From NCBI RefSeq assembly GCF_016765775.1, contig NZ_JAESVN010000004.1, positions 62,001 through 126,000 of the forward strand: DNA of 64,000 bases, written 5' to 3'. The DNA comes from Szabonella alba. Lineage in GTDB: Bacteria; Pseudomonadota; Alphaproteobacteria; Rhodobacterales; Rhodobacteraceae. The notes under the pieces are model-generated. The model was not told where the DNA came from and made no database searches. It was given only the letters and a program-made list of their open reading frames with translations. Position numbers and translations under genes: made by a program. Below are positions 7,026 to 19,183 of this stretch, piece by piece (position 1 is the first letter of the stretch; the number at the start of each line of letters is the position of its first letter).

Positions 7026-9476
7026 ATGACGAAAGCACCGGCAAAGCGCGGCAAAGGGGCCGGGGCCGATGACACGGGCAGTCAAGACACGGGCACTCAG
7101 GACAAGGGCACCCATGTCACGGGCACCCAGCTGCAGGCTTTGTCCGCGGCGGTCAGCCTGATCCGCCGCAGCCTGCGCGAGACGGGGCGTCATGCGAGCG
7201 GACCCGGCCCGCTGCTGGATTGCCTGCGCATCGCGCCTGACCGGGTTCTGGCCTTTTTCGGCACCGGAACCGATCCGGCGGTCTTTGTCCCGGACGGGGC
7301 CGCAGACTGTGCGCTGCCACTGGACCTGCGCGCGATCTCGGGCGGCACGCTGGCGACGTTCGAGGCCCCCGCCCCCGAATCCCCCGAAACCCGGGGCCCC
7401 GAAGCGGACCAGATCGGCGTGGCACTGGCCACCGGTGATGTGCTTGAACTGACCGCCGAGCCGACCGAGACAGAACCGCTTGCCGGACGGAACTGCCTCC
7501 TGGGATTCCGGCTTGAGGAAAGCGCCGCCCAGACCGCCGAATGGCTGGCCCATCATGCCCGCCATCAGGGCATCGGCGGCGCGGTTCTGGTGAACCGCCT
7601 GCCCGATGACAATTTTGCGGGCGCGCTGGAAGCCGCCCTGACCGATGCTTTCGCCGGCACATCCGATGCGGATACGCTGGGAATGCGGGATTTCCGGCTG
7701 ATCCTGCTGGACAGTCCCCTGCCGCTTGGCAAACCCGGCATGCCGCCCGAGAACCACCCGATCCTTGCCCCCGACGCCCCGGGCAAGGACCGGATGGAGC
7801 AGCCCGAGCCCGATCCATGGCGCGCGCCGCTGGGGGAAGGTCTGCTGTATGAACTGGTGAAGTGGCGCTTCCTTGCTGCCGCGCGCACGGTGATGTGCCT
7901 TGATCCCAGCGACTACCTGCCTCCGCCGGGCGAGGGACCGACCGCAGCCGACCAGTGCGCGGCCTCCAAAAGCGGTGTGATCTGGCTGGCCGGGCGGCGC
8001 GTCTATCCGTGGCGGGTGCGCCCCGGCGCCGAGCCGCGCATGGCCGATCACATCTGCGCGCCCTTCGACCTGGGCCAGCCGATGCTCCGCTGGGCCGTCG
8101 CGCCGGAAAAGGCGGGGCTGGTCAATACATGGCGGATGACGCGTATCGCCTATATCCGCCCCGATCCCGGCCCTGCCCCGGTCTTTTTCCGCGCCATGGC
8201 GATCCGGGTTCCGGGACGCGCGGCCTCCGAACTGGCCCCCAAGACATCGCTGGTCGAGGATCCCGCGTTGCTGACGCTGTCGGAACAGGTTTTCGGGCAT
8301 AAACCCGTGCGCCCGCCCGTCTCGAAGCCCCGCAAGGCCCCCAGGGCCGCGACCGAGGCCGGGCGCACCGCCATCGTGACCACGATGAAGAACGAGGGCC
8401 CCTTCATTCTGGAATGGCTGGCCTATCACCGTGCCATCGGGGTGGATGATTTCCTGATCTATACCAATGATTGCAGCGACGGCACCGATACGATGCTGGA
8501 CCTGCTGCAGCGCAAGGGCATCGTTCAGCATCGCGATAACCCGTTCCGCGACAGCGGTCTGAAACCGCAGCATGCCGCCCTTCAGGCCGCAGAATCCGAG
8601 CCGGTGATGCATGATTGCGGTTGGGGTATCTGCATGGATGTGGATGAGTTCATCAATATCCGCATCGGCGACGGCACGCTGGCGGCGCTTTATGATGCCA
8701 TGGGCAATGCCAATATGATCTCGCTCACTTGGCGGCTTTTCGGCAATGCCGAGGTGCATGATTTTCAGGACCGCTTTCTGCTGGACCAGTTCACCCGCTG
8801 CGCGCCCGAGGTGATCCGCAAGCCGCATCAGGCCTGGGGCTTCAAGACGCTGTTCCGCAATATCGACATCTACAAGAAACTGGGCGTCCACCGGCCCAAG
8901 GGGCTGATCCCCGATCTGTGGGACCGGGTGACATGGCTGAACGGATCCGGGCGTCCGATGCCGCGCACGATGTTCCGCAATGGCTGGCGCTCCAGCCTGG
9001 AAACCTATGGCTATGATTGGGTGCAGCTCAATCATTATGCCGTGCGCTCCGCCGAAAGTTTTCTGGTCAAGCGCGACCGGGGCCGGGTCAACCATGTCGA
9101 CCGCGATCAGGGGCTGAATTACTGGTTCCGCATGAACCACAATCTGGAGGAGGACCGGTCGATCCAGCGCATGATCCCGCGCTTGCAGGTCGAATTCGAC
9201 CGGTTGATGGCCGACCCGGAAATCCGCGCCGCGCATGAGCACTCCGTGCGTTGTCACTGCGACAAGATCACCGAACTGCGCGCGACCGAGAATTATGAAC
9301 GCTTCTACGGCGAATTGACCGGCGCGCGGATGGAACGGCTGTGCCGGATGCAGCGCCATTTCGGATCGGCGGTGTTTTCCGCAGGGCCCGGTGTAATCCC
9401 GCCCGATTTGCATCTGCAGGACCTGCCCGAGGATTTCTTCTTCACGGTCGAGCATAGCGGCGAGCAGGAGCATTGA
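7026..9476 (+). CDS. large glycosyltransferase, GT2/GT92-like C-terminal domain
   Basis: 816 residues. A short low-complexity N-terminus (residues about 15-36) repeats D-T-G-x-Q units. Residues about 40-430 are a region I cannot assign. From residue 448 it reads as a glycosyltransferase with TAIVTTMKNEGPFILEWLAYH, DFLIYTNDCSDGTD and the metal motif MDVDEF (D538, D540), then a trail of aromatic and basic residues. These are the usual landmarks of the Glyco_tranf_2_4 group. The start has AGGACAGGCAGG upstream. The gene diverges from the three-part protein across 205 bases, so both may be controlled together. A surface polysaccharide role is inferred. Confidence 0.75.
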   Translation: MTKAPAKRGKGAGADDTGSQDTGTQDKGTHVTGTQLQALSAAVSLIRRSLRETGRHASGPGPLLDCLRIAPDRVLAFFGTGTDPAVFVPDGAADCALPLDLRAISGGTLATFEAPAPESPETRGPEADQIGVALATGDVLELTAEPTETEPLAGRNCLLGFRLEESAAQTAEWLAHHARHQGIGGAVLVNRLPDDNFAGALEAALTDAFAGTSDADTLGMRDFRLILLDSPLPLGKPGMPPENHPILAPDAPGKDRMEQPEPDPWRAPLGEGLLYELVKWRFLAAARTVMCLDPSDYLPPPGEGPTAADQCAASKSGVIWLAGRRVYPWRVRPGAEPRMADHICAPFDLGQPMLRWAVAPEKAGLVNTWRMTRIAYIRPDPGPAPVFFRAMAIRVPGRAASELAPKTSLVEDPALLTLSEQVFGHKPVRPPVSKPRKAPRAATEAGRTAIVTTMKNEGPFILEWLAYHRAIGVDDFLIYTNDCSDGTDTMLDLLQRKGIVQHRDNPFRDSGLKPQHAALQAAESEPVMHDCGWGICMDVDEFINIRIGDGTLAALYDAMGNANMISLTWRLFGNAEVHDFQDRFLLDQFTRCAPEVIRKPHQAWGFKTLFRNIDIYKKLGVHRPKGLIPDLWDRVTWLNGSGRPMPRTMFRNGWRSSLETYGYDWVQLNHYAVRSAESFLVKRDRGRVNHVDRDQGLNYWFRMNHNLEEDRSIQRMIPRLQVEFDRLMADPEIRAAHEHSVRCHCDKITELRATENYERFYGELTGARMERLCRMQRHFGSAVFSAGPGVIPPDLHLQDLPEDFFFTVEHSGEQEH

Positions 9477-9600
9477 ACGGACCGGCCGCCGGGATGCCGC
9501 AAGGACCCGGCCCCGGCTCCGGCCGCTTGCCGGGGTAAAAGCTCTGGTGCCGCGCGGCCGAAACCCCTAAACCGTCAGAACGCGACGGACGGACCAGACC

Positions 9601-10016
9601 ATGACCAAGGATATTATCGCCCGCTGCGAGGCAAAGGGCTTGCGCATGACCGATCAACGCCGCGTCGTGGCGCGGGTGATCGGCGCTGCCGACGACCATC
9701 CGGATGTCGAGGAACTGTTCGCCCGTGCCGCAGCCATCGACCCGAAAATCTCGATCGCGACGGTTTACCGCACGGTCAAGCTGTTTGAGGAATCGGGGAT
9801 TCTGGAACGGCTGGAATTCGGCGACGGCCGCGCGCGCTATGAGGATGCCGAGCGTGACCATCACGACCATCTGATCGACATGCAGAGCGGCGAGGTGATC
9901 GAATTCGTCGATCCCGAGATCGAGGAATTGCAGGAACGCATCGCCACGAGGCTTGGCTATCGCCTCAAGGGGCACCGTCTGGAACTTTATGGCGTTCCCA
10001 TCAAGAAGCCCGCCTC

Positions 10017-10020
<4 letters not shown>
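9601..10020 (+). CDS. fur: Fur-family metal-responsive regulator (Fur/Mur)
   Basis: 139 residues with the Fur winged helix (GLRMTDQRRVVARVI, ISIATVYRTVKLFEESGIL) and the dimerisation half with the metal-binding HHDHLI motif and E residues in GEVIEFVDPEIEEL. The CxxC zinc knuckle after HHDHLI is absent (LIDMQSGEV), as I recall for many alphaproteobacterial Fur/Mur proteins, where the role is often manganese or iron sensing. It lacks the heme-type features of Irr. The downstream exporter starts inside its stop codon (GTGA), so the two are co-translated. Confidence 0.82.
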
Positions 10021-12238
<2,218 letters not shown>

Positions 12239-12260
12239 TTTCATCCTGGCAAGAATTCCG

Positions 12261-12283
12261 CCGCCGGAGGCATCCTCCGGCGG
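12261..12283 (+). terminator. hairpin after eno
   Basis: Ten-base perfect arms CCGCCGGAGG/CCTCCGGCGG around CAT, 22 bases past the eno stop. There is no U-run after it, so it may end or stabilise the transcript rather than be a classical intrinsic terminator. The remaining bases up to the rarD start at 12492 show no gene I would support. Confidence 0.5.
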
Positions 12284-12491
12284 TCAGGGGCGTGCCATGA
12301 CGGAAGCGGACCGCAACATCGAAACACTCGGCCTTGCCCCCAGCCCGAGGGCGGCTGCTATCGCCAGAGATGGGCCGCGCCCGCGCCGCCCGCAATCGCC
12401 GCCACATCCAATAGACGCACAACCATAAGGCGAATGTAACCGATACAAGTTTTCGATGGCAGCCGCTTTCTTGAGCGGCTAAGCCCGTTTC

Positions 12492-13391
12492 ATGAGCGAG
12501 ACAGCCCTGCCCCGCAATAATGACAGCCTCAGCGGATTCGGATTCGCGCTCGGGGCCTATCTGCTTTGGGGCTTCCTGCCGCTTTACATGAAGGCGCTTG
12601 CCCATATTCCCCCGGTTGAGATCATCGCCCATCGCGCGATCTGGTCGCTGCCTGTGGCAGGGATGGTTCTGATCCTGTCGCGCCGCACCGCCGATCTGAA
12701 ACGCGCGCTGGCCACCCCTTCGATGATCGGCATGGCTGCCGTCACCGCCACCATCATCTCGCTGAACTGGGGCATCTATATCTGGGCCATCGCCACCGAT
12801 CACGCGCTGGATGCGGCACTTGGCTATTATATCAACCCGCTGTTCTCGATCTTTCTGGGCGCAATGCTGCTGGGCGAAAGCCTGTCACGCCTGCAGAAAA
12901 TCGCCATTGCGCTGGCAGCGCTGGCGGTGATCGTGCTGACCGTGCAGGTCGGCCGCCTGCCCCTTGTCGCGCTCAGCCTGACGCTGACATGGGCCGCCTA
13001 TGCCTATTGCAAGAAACAGCTTCCCATCGGCCCCAATCAGGGCTTCTTTCTGGAAGTGTTGCTGATGACGCCTTTCGCGCTGGCCTTCATTCTTTGGCTG
13101 GGCTGGACCGGTCAGGGGCATTTCATGGCCGGTAATGCGATGGACAGCGCGCTTTTGTTCGGATGCGGGCTGGTGACGGCGGTGCCGCTGATCCTTTATG
13201 CCAACGGGGCGAAACTGCTGCGGCTTTCGACCATCGGGATCATGCAATATATCGCGCCGACGATGATCTTCCTGACCGCCGTGTTCCTGTTCAATGAACC
13301 CTTCGGCACGGCACAGGCGATTGCCTTTGCGATGATCTGGGCGGCGCTGGCGCTTTATTCGGTCTCGATGTTCAGGCGTCGGGGCGGCTGA
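12492..13391 (+). CDS. rarD: RarD family EamA transporter
   Basis: 299 residues, highly hydrophobic, with about ten transmembrane helices. The RarD-type features are strong: [16 protein letters not shown], the HRAIWSLP signature, [19 protein letters not shown], and the late [10 protein letters not shown]. The family was first linked to chloramphenicol resistance, but its native substrate is uncertain. Its last 20 bases overlap tail-to-tail with anmK on the other strand. The ATG has only a weak ribosome site. Confidence 0.9.
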   Translation: MSETALPRNNDSLSGFGFALGAYLLWGFLPLYMKALAHIPPVEIIAHRAIWSLPVAGMVLILSRRTADLKRALATPSMIGMAAVTATIISLNWGIYIWAIATDHALDAALGYYINPLFSIFLGAMLLGESLSRLQKIAIALAALAVIVLTVQVGRLPLVALSLTLTWAAYAYCKKQLPIGPNQGFFLEVLLMTPFALAFILWLGWTGQGHFMAGNAMDSALLFGCGLVTAVPLILYANGAKLLRLSTIGIMQYIAPTMIFLTAVFLFNEPFGTAQAIAFAMIWAALALYSVSMFRRRGG

Positions 13392-14472
13392 TCTGCCCGC
13401 CGCCGACCGCAACCCGCGCCCCCGTCGTCGCAGGGCAGGATGTCGGCAATCCCCGCGCCACCCTCACCGCCAGATAGGCAAAGGCCTGCGCCTCCAGCAT
13501 GTCACCATCCAGCCCCACCGCCTCGACCGGCTGCACGGGGCAGCCCATGCCTTGCGCGATCATCGCCATCAGCGTCCGGTTGTGCCGCCCGCCGCCCGTG
13601 ACCAGAAGACGTTCCACCGGGGCGGGGAAATGTTCGGCCCCCCGGATCACCGAGGCTGCCGCCGCCGCCGTCAATGTCGCCGCCGCATCGGCATCGGACA
13701 GGCCCGCAACCGCCTTTGGCAAACCCGGAAAATCATTCCGGTCCAGTGATTTGGGGGGCATCCTGAAGAAATAGGGATGGGTCAGGAACGCATCCAGAAC
13801 CGCCGCATCAACCCGGCCCTCTGCCGCCAGCGCACCGCCCTCATCATGGTCCAGACCCAGACGCGCGCGCATCAGATCATTGACCGGCGCATTGGCAGGC
13901 CCGGTATCGAAGGCAAGGCAGGCACCCGGCGTCTCGGGTGCGGGCCGGGACGGATCCAGCCATGTCAGATTGCTCACACCGCCCAGATTCACAAAGGCGA
14001 GCGGCGCCTGCGCCCCGATCCATTTCGCGCAAGCAAAATGATAGAAGGGCGCCAGGGGCGCGCCCTGCCCGCCCATGCCGACATCCGCGCTGCGGAAATC
14101 CCAGACCACCGGCAGGCCCAGAACCTCGGCCAGCACCGCGCCGGATCCGGCCTGATGCGTGCCCTGCCCGTCCGGGTCATGCGCCAGCGTCTGCCCGTGA
14201 AAGCCCACCAGTTCCGCCCCCCGGAACAGCGCCAGAAGGGCGGCATGGGCGGTTTCCACCACCTCCGCCGCCGCCTCCACCCCAACCTCACCGGGCCAGC
14301 GGCCAAGGGCTGCGCGGATCACCTCCCGCTCGGCCTCGGAATAGGCGCGATAGGCGGTATGGCCGAAGTCAAAGATCCGCTCCCCATCGGTCAGGATCAT
14401 CGCCCCGTCCACCCCGTCCAGCGAGGTGCCCGACATCGCGCCAAGCGCCCAGACCGCATCTGTCCTTGCCAT
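13372..14472 (-). CDS. anmK: anhydro-N-acetylmuramic acid kinase
   Basis: Phosphorylates and opens anhydro-MurNAc during cell-wall recycling, giving MurNAc-6-phosphate. The N-terminal phosphate loop [14 protein letters not shown], the [11 protein letters not shown] block, [14 protein letters not shown], the [16 protein letters not shown] stretch and [13 protein letters not shown] are all AnmK signatures. At 366 residues it has the family length. An ATG at 14505 would add 11 residues; 14472 is preferred because [17 protein letters not shown] fits the family start. It is divergent from tyrS and converges on rarD. Confidence 0.94.
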   Translation of the reverse strand: MARTDAVWALGAMSGTSLDGVDGAMILTDGERIFDFGHTAYRAYSEAEREVIRAALGRWPGEVGVEAAAEVVETAHAALLALFRGAELVGFHGQTLAHDPDGQGTHQAGSGAVLAEVLGLPVVWDFRSADVGMGGQGAPLAPFYHFACAKWIGAQAPLAFVNLGGVSNLTWLDPSRPAPETPGACLAFDTGPANAPVNDLMRARLGLDHDEGGALAAEGRVDAAVLDAFLTHPYFFRMPPKSLDRNDFPGLPKAVAGLSDADAAATLTAAAAASVIRGAEHFPAPVERLLVTGGGRHNRTLMAMIAQGMGCPVQPVEAVGLDGDMLEAQAFAYLAVRVARGLPTSCPATTGARVAVGGGQISRPDA

Positions 14473-14553
14473 CACCCGCCCCCGTCCTTCCGCCTTTGAC
14501 GCCACCCGCTGCCGCCGCTATACCGGCCCCGTTCCTTAAAGCACGAGACAATC

Positions 14554-15810
14554 ATGACCTACCATGCGAAATCGGACTTCATGCGCGTGATGATGGAGCG
14601 CGGCTATCTTGCCGATTGCACCGATTATCAGGCGCTGGATGAGGCTTTGGTCAAGGGGGTCGTGCCCGCCTATATCGGCTATGATGCCACGGCCGCGTCC
14701 TTGCATGTCGGGCATCTGCTAAACATCATGATGTTGCGCTGGCTGCAAAAGACCGGGCACAAGCCGATCACCCTGATGGGCGGCGGCACCACCAAGGTGG
14801 GCGATCCGTCCTTCCGCGCCGAAGAGCGCCCGCTGCTTTTGCCCGACCAGATCGGCGCGAATATCGCGGGCATGGGCAAGGTCTTTGCGCGCTACCTGTC
14901 CTACGGTGAGGGCGCGACCGATGCGGTCATGCTCAACAATGCCGAATGGCTGGACCGGCTGAACTATCTCGAATTCCTGCGTGATATCGGGCGGCATTTC
15001 TCGGTCAACCGGATGCTGTCCTTTGAAAGCGTGAAATCGCGGCTGGACCGCGAACAGTCGCTTTCCTTTCTTGAATTCAACTACATGATCCTTCAGGCCT
15101 ATGACTTTCTTGAGCTTTACCGCCGCCATGGCTGTCTGTTGCAGATGGGCGGATCGGATCAATGGGGCAATATCGTCAACGGGATCGACCTGACGCGCCG
15201 GGTGCTGGACCAACAGATTTTCGGGCTGACCTCGCCTTTGCTGACCACATCGGACGGGCGCAAGATGGGCAAATCGGCGGGCGGCGCGGTCTGGCTGGAT
15301 GGCGGGATGCTGTCGCCCTATGAGTTCTGGCAGTTCTGGCGCAACACGACCGATGCCGATGTGGGCCGGTTCCTGAAGCTTTACACCGAATTGCCGGTCG
15401 AGGAATGCGACCGTCTGGGCGCGCTGTCAGGATCCGAGATCAATGCCGCCAAGGTTATCCTTGCGCGCGAGGTGACAACGCTGCTGCATGGGGCCGAGGC
15501 TGCCAAGGCCGCCGAGGCCACCGCGCGCGAAGTGTTCGAAAAGGGCGGCATCGGGGACGACCTGCCCACCCATCGCGTCACCCGGGCCGAACTGGCGGCA
15601 GGCATCGCCAATACAGCACCATTCGTGGCTTTGGGTCTGGTCGGATCGGGGAAAGAGGCCAAGCGCCTGATGGGCGAAGGGTCGATCCGCCTCAATGATA
15701 CGCCGGTCACCGCCGCAGCCCATCTGACCGAGACCGATTTCGACGCCGATGGCATCGCGAAACTGGCCGTGGGCCGCAAGAAATTCGGCCGCGTCCAGCT
15801 GGCCGACTGA
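14554..15810 (+). CDS. tyrS: tyrosyl-tRNA synthetase
   Basis: Charges tRNA-Tyr. The 418-residue protein has the class I signature HVGHLLNIM (HIGH equivalent), [11 protein letters not shown], the Tyr-binding QAYDFLELY with the GGSDQWGN block, and the KMSKS-equivalent [14 protein letters not shown]. The C-terminal third has an S4-like RNA-binding end ([19 protein letters not shown]). This is the bacterial TyrRS short-HIGH type. An intrinsic terminator follows directly. Confidence 0.97.
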   Translation: MTYHAKSDFMRVMMERGYLADCTDYQALDEALVKGVVPAYIGYDATAASLHVGHLLNIMMLRWLQKTGHKPITLMGGGTTKVGDPSFRAEERPLLLPDQIGANIAGMGKVFARYLSYGEGATDAVMLNNAEWLDRLNYLEFLRDIGRHFSVNRMLSFESVKSRLDREQSLSFLEFNYMILQAYDFLELYRRHGCLLQMGGSDQWGNIVNGIDLTRRVLDQQIFGLTSPLLTTSDGRKMGKSAGGAVWLDGGMLSPYEFWQFWRNTTDADVGRFLKLYTELPVEECDRLGALSGSEINAAKVILAREVTTLLHGAEAAKAAEATAREVFEKGGIGDDLPTHRVTRAELAAGIANTAPFVALGLVGSGKEAKRLMGEGSIRLNDTPVTAAAHLTETDFDADGIAKLAVGRKKFGRVQLAD

Positions 15811-15816
15811 AAAGGC

Positions 15817-15845
15817 AAAGGGCGCGGACAAATCCCGCGCCCTTT
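15817..15845 (+). terminator. intrinsic terminator after tyrS
   Basis: An 11-base stem AAAGGGCGCGG/CCGCGCCCTTT with a seven-base loop begins seven bases after the tyrS stop and ends in TTTC. The A-rich 5' arm makes it usable from either direction. Confidence 0.75.
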
Positions 15846-15856
15846 CATCTTGGTCC

Positions 15857-15920
15857 AAATACCTCGGGGGTCAGGGGGCAGCGCCCCCTGCCTTGATGAG
15901 TTCGGAGGGGCAGCGCCCCC
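15857..15920. repeat. GGGGGC-AGC-GCCCCC intergenic repeat
   Basis: Contains AAATACCTCGGGGGT, then hairpins CAGGGGGC-AGC-GCCCCCTG (15872-15890) and GGGGC-AGC-GCCCC (15907-15919). The AAATACCT(T)CGGGGGT lead is shared with the element at 59453. It lies between the convergent tyrS and cyclophilin genes. Confidence 0.6.
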
Positions 15921-15926
15921 ACGCCA

Positions 15927-16502
15927 TCATTCCGAAACGGTCACGCGCACCATCCGGTCAGGATCCTGGACAGACCCGTTCTGCCCTTGGCCGCGCTTGA
16001 TCGCATCGACCACCTCCATGCCCTCGATCACCCGGCCAACGACCGTATATTGGCCGTCCAGAAAGGGTCCGGGCGCGAACATGATGAAGAATTGCGAATT
16101 GGCCGAATGCGGATCCTGCGACCGCGCCATGCCGACAACACCGCGGTCGAAACTCACATCCGAGAATTCCGAACGCAGATCGGACCGGTCCGACCCGCCC
16201 ATTCCGGCGCGGGACAGATTGTCGCCCTTGCCGAAGGCGACATCGCCGGTCTGGGCCATGAACCCTTCCATCACGCGGTGGAAGGCCACGCCGTCATAGG
16301 CGCCTTCGCGCGCAAGGGCCGTGATCTGTTCCACATGGTTCGGGGCCAGATCGGGCAGCATGTCGATGACGACCGTGCCATTCGCCTCACCCGCGACCTC
16401 GATCACAAGGTTCGGGCCCGGCCCGTCCGTGGCCTGTGCCGAAACCGGAGAGGCCAGCCCCAGTGCCAGAAGTCCGGCCGCGACAATCCCGGCCTTACGC
16501 AT
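15927..16502 (-). CDS. exported cyclophilin-type peptidyl-prolyl isomerase
   Basis: 191 residues. A Sec signal peptide ([24 protein letters not shown]) targets it to the periplasm. The mature part is a short bacterial cyclophilin with [19 protein letters not shown] and the catalytic Arg in FHR, followed by [30 protein letters not shown]. It catalyses proline cis-trans isomerisation in exported proteins. Its ATG overlaps the stop of the upstream cytoplasmic cyclophilin by eight bases (ATGCGTAA), so the two are co-translated. The two proteins share many blocks and probably arose by tandem duplication. Confidence 0.93.
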   Translation of the reverse strand: MRKAGIVAAGLLALGLASPVSAQATDGPGPNLVIEVAGEANGTVVIDMLPDLAPNHVEQITALAREGAYDGVAFHRVMEGFMAQTGDVAFGKGDNLSRAGMGGSDRSDLRSEFSDVSFDRGVVGMARSQDPHSANSQFFIMFAPGPFLDGQYTVVGRVIEGMEVVDAIKRGQGQNGSVQDPDRMVRVTVSE

Positions 16503-17001
16503 CGGCAGCCACCTTGACCGAGATCATCCGGTCGGGACTTTGCGGCGGCTCCCCCCGCGTGATCGCATCGACATGTTCCATGCCCGAAATCACCCGGCCA
16601 TAGACGGTATATTGACCGTTCAGGAAGTGGTTATCCTTGAAATTGATGAAGAACTGGCTGTTGGCGCTGTTCGGGTTGGACGACCGTGCCGCCCCCAGCG
16701 TGCCCCGGTCATGCGGCAGTTTGGAAAATTCCGCCGGAACATCCGGCAGGTCCGAACCGCCCGTGCCCGCACGGCGCAGGTTGAATTCCTTTTCCATATT
16801 GCCGTTCTCGACATCGCCGGTCTGGGCCATGAAACCGTCGATCACGCGGTGGAAACAGACATTGTCATAGGCGCCCGACCGCGCCAGCGTCTTCATCCGC
16901 TCACAATGCTGCGGCGCGACATCTGCCAGCAGTTCGATGGCGACGGTGCCGCCCTTCAGTTCCATCAGGATGGTGTTCTCGGGGTCTTTGATCTCGGCCA
17001 T
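16495..17001 (-). CDS. cytoplasmic cyclophilin peptidyl-prolyl isomerase
   Basis: 168 residues without a signal peptide. It has the cyclophilin core [16 protein letters not shown] and [31 protein letters not shown], including the catalytic Arg and the substrate-pocket Phe residues. The start at 17001 ([11 protein letters not shown]) has GAGGAG upstream; an earlier in-frame start at 17034 would add 11 residues. It is first of a two-gene unit with the exported paralogue and diverges from pgk over about 125 bases. Confidence 0.93.
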   Translation of the reverse strand: MAEIKDPENTILMELKGGTVAIELLADVAPQHCERMKTLARSGAYDNVCFHRVIDGFMAQTGDVENGNMEKEFNLRRAGTGGSDLPDVPAEFSKLPHDRGTLGAARSSNPNSANSQFFINFKDNHFLNGQYTVYGRVISGMEHVDAITRGEPPQSPDRMISVKVAADA

Positions 17002-17127
17002 CTGGCGCTCCTCGCATTTCACTTCGGGGCGCAACCTAGTGCTTGGGGCCGCGTTTTGAAAGGGCTATGGTGGGCGCGACGCCGCCGATCGGCAGGATCG
17101 GCGACCCCAATACCGGAGGCTGTAGAC

Positions 17128-18321
17128 ATGGCGTGGAAAACGCTCGACGATCTGAAACTTGATGGCAAGGTGGTGCTGTGCCGTGTCGATCTGAACGTGC
17201 CGATGGAGGATGGCCGGGTCACCGATGCGACGCGGATCGAAAAGATCGTGCCCACCATCGAGGATGTGATCGCCAAGGGTGGCAAGCCTGTGCTGATGGC
17301 GCATTTCGGCCGCCCCAAGGGCAAGCCCGTGGCAGAGATGAGCCTTGCCGCCGTGGTTCCCGCGCTGACCGCAGCCCTTGGCGGGCGGCGGGTGATCTTT
17401 GCCGAGGACTGCATCGGGGCGCCAGCCAAGACGGCCGTATCGTCCATGACACCGGGCGATGTGGTGCTGCTGGAAAACACCCGCTTTCACCCCGGTGAGG
17501 AAAAGAACGACCCGATGCTGGCGGCCTCATTGGCGGCCTTGGGCGATGTCTATGTGAATGATGCCTTTTCCGCCGCGCATCGCGCCCATGCCTCGACCGA
17601 GGGGATCGCGCGGCTGCTGCCCTCAGGTGCCGGTCGGCTGATGGAGGCGGAACTGAAGGCGCTTGAGGCCGCCCTTGGCACGCCGGAACGCCCCGTCGTG
17701 GCCGTGGTCGGCGGGGCCAAGGTTTCAACCAAGCTGGACCTGCTGGGCAATCTGGTGGGCCATGTCGATCATCTGGTGATCGGCGGCGGCATGGCAAACA
17801 CCTTTCTGGTGGCCCAAGGCATCGAGGTCGGCAAAAGCCTAGCCGAACGGGACATGGCCGATACCGCGCGTGACATCCTTGCCAAGGCCGGGGCAGCAGG
17901 CTGCACGATCCATCTGCCGCTGGATCTGGTGGTGGCGCGCGAATTCAAGGCGGGCGCCGCATATGAGGTGGTGGCACAGGATGCCTGCCCCGCCGATGCG
18001 ATGATCCTTGATGCAGGCCCCGCCACGGTCGCGCATCTGCAAGAGGTCTTTGCAAGCGCGAAAACCCTGATCTGGAACGGCCCGCTGGGGGCGTTCGAGA
18101 TCGAACCCTTCGACGCCGCGACCAATGCCGCCGCCGAGGCAGCGGCCCGTCTGACCGCTGCCGGTTCGCTGATCTCGGTCGCCGGCGGGGGGGATACGGT
18201 GGCCGCGCTGAACAAGGCGGGCGCGGCGGATCGGTTCAGCTTCATCTCGACCGCGGGGGGGGCCTTTCTGGAATGGATGGAAGGCAAGGATCTGCCCGGG
18301 GTCGCCGCATTGAAAGGATAG
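17128..18321 (+). CDS. pgk: phosphoglycerate kinase
   Basis: Transfers phosphate from 1,3-bisphosphoglycerate to ADP. The 397-residue protein starts [25 protein letters not shown] and shows [65 protein letters not shown] and the C-terminal nucleotide loop [13 protein letters not shown] much longer open frame extends upstream to 16321, but it runs over the cyclophilin genes; CCGGAGG before 17128 marks the real start. The SDR gene begins three bases after the stop. Confidence 0.97.
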   Translation: MAWKTLDDLKLDGKVVLCRVDLNVPMEDGRVTDATRIEKIVPTIEDVIAKGGKPVLMAHFGRPKGKPVAEMSLAAVVPALTAALGGRRVIFAEDCIGAPAKTAVSSMTPGDVVLLENTRFHPGEEKNDPMLAASLAALGDVYVNDAFSAAHRAHASTEGIARLLPSGAGRLMEAELKALEAALGTPERPVVAVVGGAKVSTKLDLLGNLVGHVDHLVIGGGMANTFLVAQGIEVGKSLAERDMADTARDILAKAGAAGCTIHLPLDLVVAREFKAGAAYEVVAQDACPADAMILDAGPATVAHLQEVFASAKTLIWNGPLGAFEIEPFDAATNAAAEAAARLTAAGSLISVAGGGDTVAALNKAGAADRFSFISTAGGAFLEWMEGKDLPGVAALKG

Positions 18322-18324
18322 GGC

Positions 18325-19110
18325 ATGGCCATCTGGGCGCTGGTGACCGGGGCCTCCGAGGGGCTGGGGCGCGAATTCGCGATCCTTGCCGCGAAATCGG
18401 GCTTCGACGTGATCCTTTCGGCCCGGCAGGAGGAGAAGCTCCAGCGCCTCGCCCATGAGCTTCACCGCGCCTATCATGTCGCGGTGGAGGTCATCCCCGC
18501 CGACCTGTCAGACCCGGCCGAGGCCGAACGGCTGTGGACCGAGGTCGTGCAGGGGCGTGAAATCGGGGTTTTCATCAATAATGCCGGGCTGGGCCGCAAT
18601 GGCGCCTTTGCCGATCCCGAGGGCTGGCCGCGCGAAGCCGCCAGCATTGGTGTCAATGTCGTCGCGGCAACGGCGCTGCTGAAAGGTGCGGTCACCCATA
18701 TGTCGCAAACGGGATCGGGCCATATCCTGAATGTCGCCTCGCTGGCGGGGGTGATGCCGGGGCCGCAGATGGCGGTCTATCACGCGACCAAGGCCTATCT
18801 GCTGTCCCTGTCCGAGGCGCTGTCTTCGGAACTGAAGGGCAGCGGCATCCGGGTGACAGCCCTTTGCCCCGGCGTGACCGATACCGCCTTCTTTGACGCC
18901 GATGGCGGGACGGGGGCGACGATCATCAACCGCATCCTGCCGATGGCCAATGCCGAGAAGGTGGCACTGGCGGGATGGCAGGGCATGGAAAAGGGCCGCC
19001 GCATCGTGGTGCCGGGCGTTCTGAACAGGATCGCATTTGTCATGCCGCGCGTCCTGCCGCGCCAGATGGTCGCGGCGCTGACAGGAATGCTGCTGCGCCG
19101 CCGCTGGTAG
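18325..19110 (+). CDS. short-chain dehydrogenase/reductase
   Basis: 261 residues, classical SDR. Seen in order: cofactor loop TGASEGLG (8-15), INNAGLG, catalytic Ser in NVASLAG and YHATK (Tyr and Lys). The C-terminus is extended and ends in an Arg-rich tail. The form resembles the DltE/SadH type. It starts three bases after pgk with AAGGAT upstream, so it is probably co-transcribed with pgk and the aldolase, though no glycolytic role is implied. Substrate unknown. Confidence 0.85.
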   Translation: MAIWALVTGASEGLGREFAILAAKSGFDVILSARQEEKLQRLAHELHRAYHVAVEVIPADLSDPAEAERLWTEVVQGREIGVFINNAGLGRNGAFADPEGWPREAASIGVNVVAATALLKGAVTHMSQTGSGHILNVASLAGVMPGPQMAVYHATKAYLLSLSEALSSELKGSGIRVTALCPGVTDTAFFDADGGTGATIINRILPMANAEKVALAGWQGMEKGRRIVVPGVLNRIAFVMPRVLPRQMVAALTGMLLRRRW

Positions 19111-19183
19111 CGCAACCATGATTGAGCCTTCTTTGCCAAGCCGCTATGCCCAGAGGCATCAAGGACAAACCCGGGGATCGACC

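Noticed and set aside
6821-7075. 85-residue N-terminal extension of the three-part glycosyltransferase
   Set aside because: It would run over the divergent promoter and start of the next gene; AAGGGAA before 6820 marks the start.
6885-9473. Long minus-strand frame opposite the second glycosyltransferase
   Set aside because: Low-complexity His/Gln/Arg-rich translation and no motifs; the plus strand has a DxD glycosyltransferase.
12298-12428. Short frame after eno starting ATGACGGAAGCGG
   Set aside because: Only 43 residues, Pro/Arg-rich, no ribosome site or recognised motif.
16321-17127. N-terminal extension of phosphoglycerate kinase
   Set aside because: It overlaps two real cyclophilin genes; the Pgk family start and CCGGAGG are at 17128.
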